From Alistipes sp. (GTDB taxonomy: Bacteria > Bacteroidota > Bacteroidia > Bacteroidales > Rikenellaceae): 9,499 nt of DNA. The notes beneath the pieces are model-generated. The model worked only from the letters and a program-made list of their open reading frames with translations. It made no database searches and was not told where the DNA came from. The stretch covers positions 1 to 9,499 of the forward strand of contig VSOO01000048.1 of assembly GCA_009774895.1 (NCBI GenBank). The letters are read 5' to 3'. This document shows positions 1-6,961 of this stretch, in pieces (position 1 is the stretch's first letter; each line of letters opens with the position of its first letter). The position numbers and the translations under genes are program-made.

Positions 1-78
1 GCGAGGCAAACCGACGCGGCCGGACCGCGGGACGCTGTCCGGACGCTTCGTTTTCGGGTTCTCGGCCCCGCGGGTGCG

Positions 79-2544
79 TCATGCGCGCACCTGGGCACCG
101 CAGACGCTTTCGAAGCGGGCCGTGAGGTTGGCCATCACGCGGTCGATGGTCTTGTCGTCGAGCGTGCGGGTCTTGTCCTCCAGCACGAAGCTCAGCGCAT
201 AGGATTTCTTGCCCTCGGGCAGCTTGTCGCCCTCGTAGACATCGAACAGCGCCACGCTCTTCAGCAGCTTGCGCTCCGTGGCGAAAGCCAGGTCGCGCAG
301 CGCACCGAAGGTGACGCTCTTGTCCACCAGCAGCGCCAGGTCGCGGCGCACCTCGGGGAATTTCGACAGCTCCGCGACCGCGATGCGGTGCTTCTTCACC
401 GCCTTGACCAGCAGATCGAAGTTCAGCTCCATGAAGTAAACCTCCTGCTTCAGGTCAAACGTGCGGCGGAGGCGCGGGTTCACCGTGCCGAGCTGGGCCA
501 GCACCTTGCCGTTCAGCACGAGGGAGAGGCCGTCGGCAAAGAGGTCGCTGTGCAGCGGCTCGCTCTTCAGGGCGTAGATGTCGATGCCGAAGCGGCGCAG
601 GAGCTTTTCGGCGGCGGCGCGCAGCGTGAAGAACGACGCGGCGAGCGGCTGCTCGTTCCACGACTGCTTCACGGCCGTACCCGTCACGGCCACGGCCAGG
701 CGGAACGTCTCGGAGTAGGCCGCGAGCGGCGATTCCGAGGTGTCGGCGTCCGCACGGTGGAAGTAGCAGTTGCCGAACTCGTAGAGCTTCAGGTCGCCGT
801 TGCGGCGGTTGGCGTTGAGCTGCACGGCCTCCAGCATGTGGAACAGCAGCGTCTGACGCATGACGTTCAGGTCGGAGCTCAGCGGGTTGAGGATGCGCAC
901 GCACTGCTCCGCGGGGTAGCTCTGCAAGCCCTCGTAGTAGGCGGCGCGCGTGAGCGAGTTCGACATGATCTCGGTGAATCCGTTGTCGGTCAGGAAGTCC
1001 GCGGCGATGTTCGTGAGGCGGTTCTTGTCGGGCTTCGGCGCGTAGGAGAGCGTCGAGCGCACGAGCGTCGGGATCTCCACGTTGTTGTAGCCGTAGATGC
1101 GCAGGATCTCCTCGATGAGGTCGGCCTCGCGCTGCACATCCACGCGGTAGGGCGGCACGGCTACGGTCAGCGTGCCCTCCTGCTCGGCGAGGACCTTGAT
1201 TTCGAGCGCGTCGAGGATCGTGCGCACGGTCTGCTCGGGGATGTGCTTGCCGATCAGGGCGTCGATGCGCGCGAACGACACGTCGAACGTGAAGTCGGCG
1301 ATCGGTGCGGGGTAGAGGTCGGTGATGTCGCTCGAAATGCGGCCGCCGGCCAGCTCCTTCATCAGCAGCGCCGCGCGCTTGGCGGCGTAGACCTGCATGT
1401 TGGGGTCGATGCCGCGCTCGAAGCGGAACGAGGCGTCGGTGTTCAGACCGAAGCGGCGTGCGGTCTTGCGCACGCGCACCGGATTGAAGTAGGCGCTCTC
1501 GATGAAGACGTCGGTCGTCGTGTCGCCGATGCCCGAGTCCTGGCCGCCGAAGACGCCCGCGATGCACATCGGGCGCTCGGCCGAGCAGATCATCAGGTCG
1601 CGGTCGGTGAGCGTGCGCTCCACGCCGTCGAGCGTCACGAACGGCGTGCCTTCGGCGCAGTTTCTGACCACGATGCGGCCGCCCTCGATCTTCGAGGCGT
1701 CGAACGCGTGGAGGGGCTGTCCGAGTTCGAACAGCACGAAGTTGGTGATGTCCACCAGGTTGTTCTTGGGGTTGATGCCCGCGGCCCGCAGGCAGTTCTG
1801 CATCCACTCGGGCGAGGGGCCGATCTTGCAGCCCGTGACCGTGACGCCCGCATAGCGGGGTGCCGCCTCGGGGTCTTCGACCGTGATGCCGATTTCGAGG
1901 GCGTGGTCGTCGGGCCGGAAGTCCGACACGTCGGGCATGCGCACTTCGATCTGCTCGCCGCGGCTGCGCAGGTAGGCCGCCAGGTCGCGCGCCACGCCGA
2001 TGTGCGACGCGGCGTCGGCACGGTTGGGCGTCAGTCCGATGCCGATCAGGTAGTCGTCCTCGATGCGGAGGTATTCGCCGGCCGGCATGCCCACGGGCGC
2101 ATCGGCCGGGAGCTCCATGATGCCGTCGTGGGAGGTGCCGATGCCCAGCTCGTCCTCGGCGCAGAGCATGCCGAGCGACTCCACGCCGCGGATCTTGCTG
2201 CGCTTGATCTTGAACTCCTCGTCGCCCCCGTCGGGGTAGAGCACGGCGCCCACCGTGGCGCACAGCACCTTGAGGCCCGCGCGGCAGTTGGCGGCGCCGC
2301 ACACGATGCCCAGCGGCTCGGGGCCGCCCGTGTCCACGGTGGTGATGTGGAGGTGGTCCGAATCGGGGTGGTCGGTGCACGTGAGCACCTCGCCCACTAC
2401 GACGCCCCGCAGGCCGCCCTTCACGGTTTCCACCTTTTCGAGGCTCTCGACTTCGAGCCCTATGTCGGTCAGAATCTCTGCGAGTTGCTCTGCCGTGCGG
2501 TCGGTGGGCAGATAGCGCCGGAGCCAGTTGTAGGAGATATTCAT
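79..2544 (-). CDS. pheT: Phenylalanine--tRNA ligase beta subunit
   Basis: Beta chain of the cytoplasmic (alphabeta)2 phenylalanyl-tRNA synthetase, which charges tRNA-Phe with phenylalanine using ATP; its partner PheS is not in the window. The protein is 821 aa, the usual bacterial length. In order I see the N-terminal signature MNISYNWLRRYLP, a tRNA-binding OB-fold domain (about 43-155, with HPDSDHLHI and IVCGAAN), the B3/B4 editing region (about 214-395, with NNLVDITNFV at 261-270 and GQPLHAFD at 275-282), the B5 domain (about 410-490, with the acidic metal-site stretch READLIEEILRIYGY at 472-486), the catalytic-like core (about 500-700), and a C-terminal FDX-ACB anticodon-binding domain (about 727-820, starting SKFPEVRRDLALLV). 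The frame stays open 26 codons further upstream to 2622. I chose the ATG at 2544 because MNISYNWL is the family N-terminus and the extension runs through the promoter and repeat. It appears to be transcribed alone, from the repeat-borne promoters just upstream. No defects are visible. Confidence 0.97.
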   Translation of the reverse strand: MNISYNWLRRYLPTDRTAEQLAEILTDIGLEVESLEKVETVKGGLRGVVVGEVLTCTDHPDSDHLHITTVDTGGPEPLGIVCGAANCRAGLKVLCATVGAVLYPDGGDEEFKIKRSKIRGVESLGMLCAEDELGIGTSHDGIMELPADAPVGMPAGEYLRIEDDYLIGIGLTPNRADAASHIGVARDLAAYLRSRGEQIEVRMPDVSDFRPDDHALEIGITVEDPEAAPRYAGVTVTGCKIGPSPEWMQNCLRAAGINPKNNLVDITNFVLFELGQPLHAFDASKIEGGRIVVRNCAEGTPFVTLDGVERTLTDRDLMICSAERPMCIAGVFGGQDSGIGDTTTDVFIESAYFNPVRVRKTARRFGLNTDASFRFERGIDPNMQVYAAKRAALLMKELAGGRISSDITDLYPAPIADFTFDVSFARIDALIGKHIPEQTVRTILDALEIKVLAEQEGTLTVAVPPYRVDVQREADLIEEILRIYGYNNVEIPTLVRSTLSYAPKPDKNRLTNIAADFLTDNGFTEIMSNSLTRAAYYEGLQSYPAEQCVRILNPLSSDLNVMRQTLLFHMLEAVQLNANRRNGDLKLYEFGNCYFHRADADTSESPLAAYSETFRLAVAVTGTAVKQSWNEQPLAASFFTLRAAAEKLLRRFGIDIYALKSEPLHSDLFADGLSLVLNGKVLAQLGTVNPRLRRTFDLKQEVYFMELNFDLLVKAVKKHRIAVAELSKFPEVRRDLALLVDKSVTFGALRDLAFATERKLLKSVALFDVYEGDKLPEGKKSYALSFVLEDKTRTLDDKTIDRVMANLTARFESVCGAQVRA

Positions 2545-2579
2545 ATCGGTCGTTTTTATATTGTTCTTGCTACGAACCG

Positions 2580-2611
2580 CAAAGATACGAATAAGCGAGG
2601 GCAAAAGCAAG
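2580..2611 (-). promoter_or_regulatory. Predicted Bacteroidota sigma-ABfr-type promoter of pheT
   Basis: On the minus strand TATCTTTG reads from 2587 to 2580 and matches the Bacteroidota -7 consensus TAnnTTTG. Twenty bases upstream, at 2611-2608, lies CTTG, a one-mismatch version of the -33 TTTG box. Transcription would begin near 2573, giving a leader of about 30 bases before the pheT ATG at 2544. This is the pheT-proximal copy of a box that recurs every 73 bases. The match is seen in the sequence; promoter activity is inferred. Confidence 0.6.
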
Positions 2612-2652
2612 CCTGCTTGCATTTTGCCGAGCGGGAGTATCTAAGACGAAGT

Positions 2653-2684
2653 CAAAGATACGAAAAGTCGAGCGCAGAAGCAAA
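2653..2684 (-). promoter_or_regulatory. Second, full-consensus promoter in repeat unit B facing pheT
   Basis: The minus strand has TTTG at 2684-2681, a 20-base spacer, then TATCTTTG at 2660-2653. This matches both consensus boxes with typical spacing, so it fits better than the pheT-proximal copy exactly 73 bases away. A transcript from here would start near 2646 and pass through the unit A hairpin before reaching pheT. Activity is inferred. A third -7 box (2733-2726) exists in the partial unit, but its -33 position reads CCTG, so that copy looks decayed. Confidence 0.5.
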
Positions 2685-2866
2685 CGAAGTTTGATTATGC
2701 CGAGACGAAGTATCTAAGGTGAAGCCAAAGATACGAAAAGTCGGGCGCGGAAGCAGGGGTTTTGTCTTCGGAACCCGCTTGCGGTGCGCGCTTCGAGGTG
2801 TGTGCATTCGTGCCTTTGCATGCGCGGGCGCAGCCTCCGTGTCTTCTGCTCTGTCAGGCGCCCGGG

Positions 2867-2919
2867 GGGCGGGCTCTTATGCAGGCGGAGCGGGCCGCCG
2901 GTGATCCGGCAGCCCGCCC
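2867..2919 (-). terminator. GC-rich nested inverted repeat past lpdA, possible terminator
   Basis: GGGCGGGCT at 2867-2875 is the exact inverse of AGCCCGCCC at 2911-2919, and inside it GCCGG (2897-2901) pairs with CCGGC (2906-2910) around a TGAT loop. The structure begins 17 bases after the lpdA stop codon, where a 3' end would be expected. No T-tract follows on the minus strand, so a classical intrinsic terminator is not supported; it could instead be a 3'-stabilising fold. The rest of the gap, 2756-2866, shows no gene, no promoter box and nothing else I can name. Confidence 0.35.
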
Positions 2920-2936
2920 GCTTGCGGAGGACAGAC

Positions 2937-4313
2937 TTACAGATGGATCGCGGCGCCCGTCGCGGCCTCGGCGGCCTCCATCACCCCCTCGTTGAGCGTG
3001 GGGTGGGCATGGATCGTGCGGGCGATGCGGTGCGCCGTGACGCCCAGTGCCTTGGCCAGGGTCGGCTCGGCGATCATCTCCGTGACGTTGGCCCCCACGA
3101 GGTGGGCGCCCAGCAGGCGGTCTTTGGCATCGAAGAGCAGCTTCACGAAGCCGTCGCGGTCGCCCGCGGCGGTCGCCTTGCCCGAGGCGGTGAAGGGGAA
3201 GCGGCCGACCTTGTATTCGACGCCCTGCGTGCGGAGCTGTTGCTCGGTGAAGCCCACCGAAGCCACTTCGGGCACCGTGTAGACGCACGACGGTACGGTC
3301 GTGTAGTCGATCGGCGCGGGATCGAGGCCGCAGATCGCCTCCACGCAGCAGATGGCCTCGGCCGAAGCCACGTGGGCCAGGGCCGGACCCGGCACGATGT
3401 CGCCGATGGCGTAGACGCCGGGGGCATCGGTGCGATAGTATTCGTCCACCACGATCTTGTCGCGCTCGACACGGATGCCGGCCTCCTCCAGTCCGAGCTC
3501 CTCGATGTTCGACTTGATGCCCACGGCCGACAGCACGAGATCCGCCGTGAGGGTCTCGGCGCCCTTCTTGCCTTCGACATCCACCTCGCAGCGGCCCGCG
3601 TCGTTCACGCGCACGGCCTTCACCGTGGTCGAGGTGAGCACCGTGGCGCGCAGCTTGCGGAACGCGCGCTCCATGGTCTTCGACACCTCCTCGTCTTCGA
3701 GGGGCATGAGCTGGGGCAGGTACTCCACGACGGTGACCTTCACGCCGAGGGAGGCGTAGAGGTAGGCGAACTCGCTGCCGATGGCCCCCGAGCCCACGAC
3801 GATCATCGTCTCGGGCAGGCGGTCGAGCGTCAGGGCGTGCTTCGACGAGAGGACATGCACGCCGTCGATGGGCATGAAAGGCATCTCGCGCGGACGGGCG
3901 CCCGTGGCGAGAATGATGTGGTCGGCCTCGTAGCGCGTGCCGTCCACATCGACGCAGCCTGCGCCCGCGAGGCGTCCGTGGCCCGCGATCAGGTCGATGG
4001 CGTTCTTCTTGAACAGGAACTGCACGCCCTTGCTCATGGTCTCGGCCACGCCCCGCGAGCGGGCCACGATCTTCGCCGCGTCGGGACGCACGGCGCCCTC
4101 CAGTTCCAGCCCGTAGTGGGCGGCATTCTTGCAGTAGGCGTAGACCTGGGCGCTCTTGAGCAGCGCCTTGGTGGGGATGCAGCCCCAGTTGAGGCATACG
4201 CCGCCGATGTCGGCGCGTTCGACCACGGCGACCTTGCGGCCCAGCTGCGCGGCACGGATGGCCGCGACGTATCCGCCGGGGCCGCTGCCGATTACGATGA
4301 TGTCGTATTTCAT
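2937..4313 (-). CDS. lpdA: Dihydrolipoyl dehydrogenase (E3)
   Basis: Cytoplasmic FAD flavoenzyme that reoxidises dihydrolipoyl groups with NAD+, serving as the E3 part of 2-oxoacid dehydrogenase complexes and/or the glycine cleavage system. At 458 aa it is close to the normal length. The N-terminal FAD fold carries GSGPGG at 9-14. The redox disulfide motif GGVCLNWGCIPTK has its cysteines at 40 and 45. The NAD-binding fold carries GSGAIG at 174-179. The second FAD contact YAIGD lies at 301-305. The C-terminal dimerisation domain ends with HAHPTLNEG, giving the catalytic His437-Glu442 pair. All key residues are intact. The start at 4313 is set by the family N-terminus MKYDIIVIG; no good Shine-Dalgarno precedes it. 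No E1, E2, lipoate ligase or gcv gene lies nearby, so the partner complex cannot be told. I see no TAnnTTTG box in the 103 bases upstream, so read-through from the C69 peptidase gene is plausible. Confidence 0.96.
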   Translation of the reverse strand: MKYDIIVIGSGPGGYVAAIRAAQLGRKVAVVERADIGGVCLNWGCIPTKALLKSAQVYAYCKNAAHYGLELEGAVRPDAAKIVARSRGVAETMSKGVQFLFKKNAIDLIAGHGRLAGAGCVDVDGTRYEADHIILATGARPREMPFMPIDGVHVLSSKHALTLDRLPETMIVVGSGAIGSEFAYLYASLGVKVTVVEYLPQLMPLEDEEVSKTMERAFRKLRATVLTSTTVKAVRVNDAGRCEVDVEGKKGAETLTADLVLSAVGIKSNIEELGLEEAGIRVERDKIVVDEYYRTDAPGVYAIGDIVPGPALAHVASAEAICCVEAICGLDPAPIDYTTVPSCVYTVPEVASVGFTEQQLRTQGVEYKVGRFPFTASGKATAAGDRDGFVKLLFDAKDRLLGAHLVGANVTEMIAEPTLAKALGVTAHRIARTIHAHPTLNEGVMEAAEAATGAAIHL

Positions 4314-4358
4314 GGTGTTATGAAGTTGTAAGGTTCGTTTCGTCGGGGTATGTCTGCG

Positions 4359-4394
4359 GCACGGGCCGAACCCGGCGTGCTTCCGGAGCTCCGG
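4359..4394. other. Inverted repeats between the C69 peptidase gene and lpdA
   Basis: The 103-base gap 4314-4416 holds a perfect 12-base palindrome CCGGAGCTCCGG (4383-4394). Next to it is an imperfect hairpin at 4359-4380, where GCAC pairs with GTGC and GCCG with CGGC around AACC, with a two-base bulge. They lie about 25-60 bases past the peptidase stop codon. Neither is followed by a T-tract on the minus strand, so they may be weak or factor-dependent 3' structures, or simply GC-rich chance. No promoter consensus for lpdA is visible here. Confidence 0.3.
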
Positions 4395-4416
4395 AGTCCC
4401 GGGGAGTGCCGGACGA

Positions 4417-6117
4417 TCAGTGCAGCACCCGGAGCAGCTCGCCGCGATCGGCCGCGACAGCGCGTTTCCACTTCTCGTTGTAGCCCGGGAAGTCGATCTT
4501 GCCCGGGATGGGTTTGCCGCTGCCGTTGTCGATGAAGTGTGCGGCCGGATCCCCCGTGCGGAGGAAGTCGTGCACGTCGCCGTGTTCGCCCTTGACGTTG
4601 CCGTCCATGTATTTCACCAGCAGGTAGCGGTCCAGACGCGACCAGCGGTCGAAGAGGAGCTGTGCCTGCTCCGCGGAGTACTGCGTGAGCAGGCGCGTGC
4701 GCTTCTTTTCGGGCAGGCGCAGCGCCGCCTCGTCGATCAGGGCCACGAGTTCGAGGTGGGTGTTCTCCCAGGCGTCCGTCACCTTGCGGATGTCGGCCGC
4801 GATGCGGTCGTAGCGCATGTAGGCGAAGTTCGTCACGCGGTTGAAGAGCCAGAAGGCCGACGTGGGCGAGTATTCGAGCATCGAGCCGTTGCCCTCGCGG
4901 AAGCACTCGGGCACCTCGGTCGCGGAGCAGTAGATCGGCGTGAGGCACGAGGTGGCGGCGTCGTCCACGCCGAACCACAGGATGCCCATGTCGGGCTCCA
5001 CCCACGGGCGGGCCTGCGCCACGAACCAGAAGCCGGTCTGCTGCGTGGCGGTGGCACGTTCGTTGGTGTACTCCGTGCCGTCCACCTCGAAGGTCATGGG
5101 ACGCCAGCGGTAGGGGCAGCCGTGGCCTCCGGCGCCGATGTCGGCGGTCATGTCCAGGGGCGTGCCCTCGTAGTGGTCGCGCATGGCGTCGAAGACGCTC
5201 TTGGGCGACACCTTCGTGCGGGGCTTCACCCACAGGGGCAGGCGGTCGGCGGCGCTGCGGCCCAGGGCGTAATCCTCGTAGCGCTCCATGCCGTCGGCCA
5301 CGGTGCGGAAGAAAGACCACACGCGGGCTTCGCAGCCGCGCATCGCGCCGAATTCGAGCGGCGCGTAGGCGTCGCAGAAGCTGAATTCGGCGTCGGGACC
5401 CTCGTAGTAGCCCATTTCGCGGGCGAACGACACCACGTCGGGGGCGTAGAGGCAGTTCTCGGGGTCGTCGAGCGGGAAGGTCGCGATGCGGGCCTGGTTG
5501 GCGTGGCCCGAGACATAGCCGTCGGGGATGCGGCGTGCGACCCACACGATGCCGCGGCGGGCGTTGCCGCCCCGGCCGTCGTCCGCGAAGCCCTTGCCGA
5601 TCAGCTCCATGATCCACGCCTCGTCGCGGTCGGCGATCGAGAACGACTCGCCGCCCGAGGCGTAGCCGTAGGTGTCGGCCAGCTCGACGATCGTGCGGAT
5701 GGCCTCGCGTGCCGTGCGGGCGCGCTGGAGCGTGATGTAGATCAGCGAACCGTAGTCGATGCCGCCCGTGGTGTCGGCCAGCTCGGGACGGCCGCCGTAG
5801 GTGGTTTCGGCGATGATGAGCGAGTGCTCGTTCATGTTGCCGATCGTGTTGAACGTCTCGGCCGCCTGCGGTATGTTGCGGAGGAAGCGGCCCGAATCCC
5901 AGTCGTAGACGGGGAGTTCGGCGCCCGCACGGTGGCGTCCGGCCGGGGTGTGGTAGAGTGCGCCGTAGAGCCAGTGCGAGTCGGCGGCGTAGGAGACCAT
6001 GACCGAACCGTCGGTCGAGGCGCCGCGCGTGACGATGAAGTTGGTGCAAGCCTCGGCGGAGACGAAAGAGGCCGTGCCGCACAGGGCGAGCAGCAGCGTA
6101 CGGAGGAGTTTTTTCAT
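4417..6117 (-). CDS. Secreted C69-family peptidase (dipeptidase, Ntn hydrolase)
   Basis: Predicted exported cysteine peptidase of MEROPS family C69 (PepD/U34-like dipeptidases), 566 aa, probably cleaving dipeptides or short peptides in the periplasm or outside the cell. Residues 1-23 form a signal peptide: the basic start MKKLLR, a hydrophobic stretch, then SAEA. Cleavage after A21-E22-A23 would leave Cys24 (CTNFIVT) as the new N-terminus, which is the nucleophile position expected for an Ntn hydrolase. Other family landmarks are GNMNEHSLIIAETTYGGR (93-110), ARRIPDGYVSGHANQARI (194-211), WFGVDDAATSCLTPIY (381-396) and a helical, charged C-terminal region. A lipoprotein reading of Cys24 is unlikely because Glu at -2 and Ala at -3 do not make a good lipobox. 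The start at 6117 is followed directly by the signal peptide. The gene is transcribed away from yggS from a shared palindromic promoter region, and lpdA follows 103 bases downstream. Its true substrate cannot be told from sequence. Confidence 0.9.
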   Translation of the reverse strand: MKKLLRTLLLALCGTASFVSAEACTNFIVTRGASTDGSVMVSYAADSHWLYGALYHTPAGRHRAGAELPVYDWDSGRFLRNIPQAAETFNTIGNMNEHSLIIAETTYGGRPELADTTGGIDYGSLIYITLQRARTAREAIRTIVELADTYGYASGGESFSIADRDEAWIMELIGKGFADDGRGGNARRGIVWVARRIPDGYVSGHANQARIATFPLDDPENCLYAPDVVSFAREMGYYEGPDAEFSFCDAYAPLEFGAMRGCEARVWSFFRTVADGMERYEDYALGRSAADRLPLWVKPRTKVSPKSVFDAMRDHYEGTPLDMTADIGAGGHGCPYRWRPMTFEVDGTEYTNERATATQQTGFWFVAQARPWVEPDMGILWFGVDDAATSCLTPIYCSATEVPECFREGNGSMLEYSPTSAFWLFNRVTNFAYMRYDRIAADIRKVTDAWENTHLELVALIDEAALRLPEKKRTRLLTQYSAEQAQLLFDRWSRLDRYLLVKYMDGNVKGEHGDVHDFLRTGDPAAHFIDNGSGKPIPGKIDFPGYNEKWKRAVAADRGELLRVLH

Positions 6118-6140
6118 TGTGCGGAAATCAATTATCTTTG
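6109..6140 (+). promoter_or_regulatory. Predicted promoter of yggS
   Basis: The -7 box TATCTTTG lies at 6133-6140. Exactly 20 bases upstream is TTTT (6109-6112), a one-mismatch -33 box that overlaps the first codons of the opposing peptidase gene. Transcription would start near 6147 and leave a leader of about 40 bases before the yggS ATG at 6188. Box matching is direct; activity is inferred. Confidence 0.55.
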
Positions 6141-6149
6141 CAAAGATAA
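6132..6149. promoter_or_regulatory. Perfect 18-base palindrome formed by two divergent -7 boxes
   Basis: TTATCTTTGCAAAGATAA is a perfect palindrome in the middle of the 70-base gap between the divergent C69 peptidase and yggS genes. Its left half is TATCTTTG on the plus strand (6133-6140) and its right half is TATCTTTG on the minus strand (6148-6141), so two promoter -7 elements meet head to head. The symmetry could simply come from the two boxes abutting, or it could also be bound by a dimeric regulator; the sequence does not decide between them. Confidence 0.65.
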
Positions 6150-6176
6150 TAAAATTGCCTAATTTTACGCATCAAA
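6141..6176 (-). promoter_or_regulatory. Predicted promoter of the C69 peptidase gene
   Basis: On the minus strand the -7 box TATCTTTG reads 6148-6141. A TTTG lies at 6176-6173, but the spacer is 24 bases, longer than the usual 19-21, so the -33 assignment is weak. The start point would be near 6134, giving a short leader of about 16 bases before the ATG at 6117. Confidence 0.45.
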
Positions 6177-6187
6177 AACGGAGAAAG

Positions 6188-6862
6188 ATGTCCATAGCTT
6201 ACAGATTGTCGGAGGTGCGGCGTTCGCTGCCCGAGGGGGTGACGCTGGTCGCCGTGTCGAAAACGCACCCTGCGGAGCGGATCCGCGAGGCGTACGATGC
6301 CGGACAGCGCGTGTTCGGCGAAAACCGCCCGCAGGAGCTGCGGGCCAAGGCCGAGTGCCTGCCCGCCGACATAGAGTGGCACATGATCGGCCACGTGCAG
6401 ACCAACAAGGCCCGCTACGTGGCCGCACACGCCGCATGGGTGGAGTCGGTGGACAGCGCCCGCGTGGCCGAGGCGTTGCAGCGCGAGGCGGCCCGCTGCG
6501 GCCGCGTGCTGAATATCCTGCTGGAGGTGCACGTCGCCGACGAGGAGTCGAAGACGGGCTGGGCCCTCGACGAGCTGCTCGGCTACGTGCGCACGGCGCC
6601 TTTCGTGGCGATGCCGAACCTGCGCGTGCGCGGCGTGATGGGCGTCGCCACCAACACGGACGACATGAAGCGCGTGCGCGACGACTTCCGGGCGCTGCAC
6701 AGCGCGTTCGACGTGCTGAAACCCTATTTCGACGCCGGGTTCGACACCCTCTCGATGGGCATGTCGCACGACTACCCCCTGGCCGTGGAGTGCGGCGCTA
6801 CGACCGTGCGCGTGGGTTCGCTCATCTTCGGCGAACGCGACTACTCCGCTGCGGGCAGGTAG
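6188..6862 (+). CDS. yggS: YggS/PLPBP family pyridoxal phosphate homeostasis protein
   Basis: Cytoplasmic PLP-binding protein of the YggS/PROSC (COG0325) family, a single alanine-racemase-like TIM barrel. It buffers and delivers pyridoxal 5'-phosphate and affects amino-acid and keto-acid balance, with no established enzymatic reaction. The protein is 224 aa, normal for the family. The Schiff-base lysine is Lys25 in LVAVSKTHP. Other conserved blocks are FGENRPQEL (43-51), WHMIGHVQTNK (64-74), LRVRGVMGVAT (145-155), the phosphate-binding SMGMSHDYPLAVECGAT (189-205) and VRVGSLIFGER (207-217). All key residues are present. The frame is open upstream to 5999 inside the opposing gene, but ATG 6188 gives the family N-terminus, has GGAG at 6180-6183 and sits 40 bases after the predicted start point. 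It is a single-gene unit ending about 100 bases before a strong terminator; 6863-6960 holds nothing recognisable. Confidence 0.95.
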   Translation: MSIAYRLSEVRRSLPEGVTLVAVSKTHPAERIREAYDAGQRVFGENRPQELRAKAECLPADIEWHMIGHVQTNKARYVAAHAAWVESVDSARVAEALQREAARCGRVLNILLEVHVADEESKTGWALDELLGYVRTAPFVAMPNLRVRGVMGVATNTDDMKRVRDDFRALHSAFDVLKPYFDAGFDTLSMGMSHDYPLAVECGATTVRVGSLIFGERDYSAAGR

Positions 6863-6961
6863 CCGGGCGGCAGGGCGCAGGCAGGGAACGGGGCCGGGCG
6901 AAGTCGGGATGCGCAGGGCGGCGGCGGGCCGCCTCGATTTCAGGAAAAATACGGAGCATGA

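Larger units (their letters stand above)
2580..2755. repeat. 73-base tandem repeat, two full units plus one partial, with internal hairpins
   Basis: Unit A spans 2580-2652, unit B 2653-2725, and a 30-base partial unit C 2726-2755. Every unit opens with CAAAGATACGAA. By hand count A and B agree at 54 of 73 positions with no gap, and C agrees with B at 28 of 30 before diverging. Each full unit is internally palindromic. In A, 2600-2612 pairs with 2615-2628 (one bulged A at 2621, almost no loop). In B, CAAAC at 2681-2685 pairs with GTTTG at 2689-2693, flanked by GCA/TGC. GTATCT near each unit's end (2637-2642, 2710-2715) is also the inverse of AGATAC in the next unit. The minus strand of every unit carries a TATCTTTG promoter box. 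From memory, similar sequences recur in intergenic regions of Alistipes and related genomes, so this may be one member of a dispersed family; I could not search for it. Confidence 0.85.

Noticed and set aside
20..42. Hairpin CCGGAC/GTCCGG downstream of pheT as its terminator
   Set aside because: Only a 6-bp stem with an 11-base loop and no T-tract on the minus strand; in DNA this GC-rich it is easily chance.
2545..2611. A Phe-tRNA-responsive leader or T-box controlling pheT
   Set aside because: The predicted leader from the proximal promoter is only about 30 bases, with no Phe-rich leader peptide or T-box features. T-boxes are also mainly a feature of Firmicutes.
2545..2622. N-terminal extension of PheT by 26 residues up to 2622
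   Set aside because: It would translate the promoter and part of repeat unit A. The family N-terminus is the MNISYNWL stretch starting at 2544.
388..2694. A 768-codon open frame on the plus strand antisense to pheT, and a 641-codon minus-strand frame inside the gene
   Set aside because: The translations are rich in Arg, His, Ala, Val and Gly with no recognisable domain. They mirror the codon phase of a strongly supported pheT in GC-rich DNA.
2580..2755. The repeat cluster upstream of pheT as a CRISPR array
   Set aside because: The units are directly abutting and diverge throughout, with no constant repeat plus unique spacer pattern, and no cas gene is present.
4420..6162. Long plus-strand open frame (580 codons) antisense to the C69 peptidase, with a similar 515-codon frame opposite lpdA (2784-4331)
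   Set aside because: Low-complexity shadow translations without motifs. The opposite strand encodes complete, motif-bearing proteins, and neither start has a promoter or ribosome site I can see.
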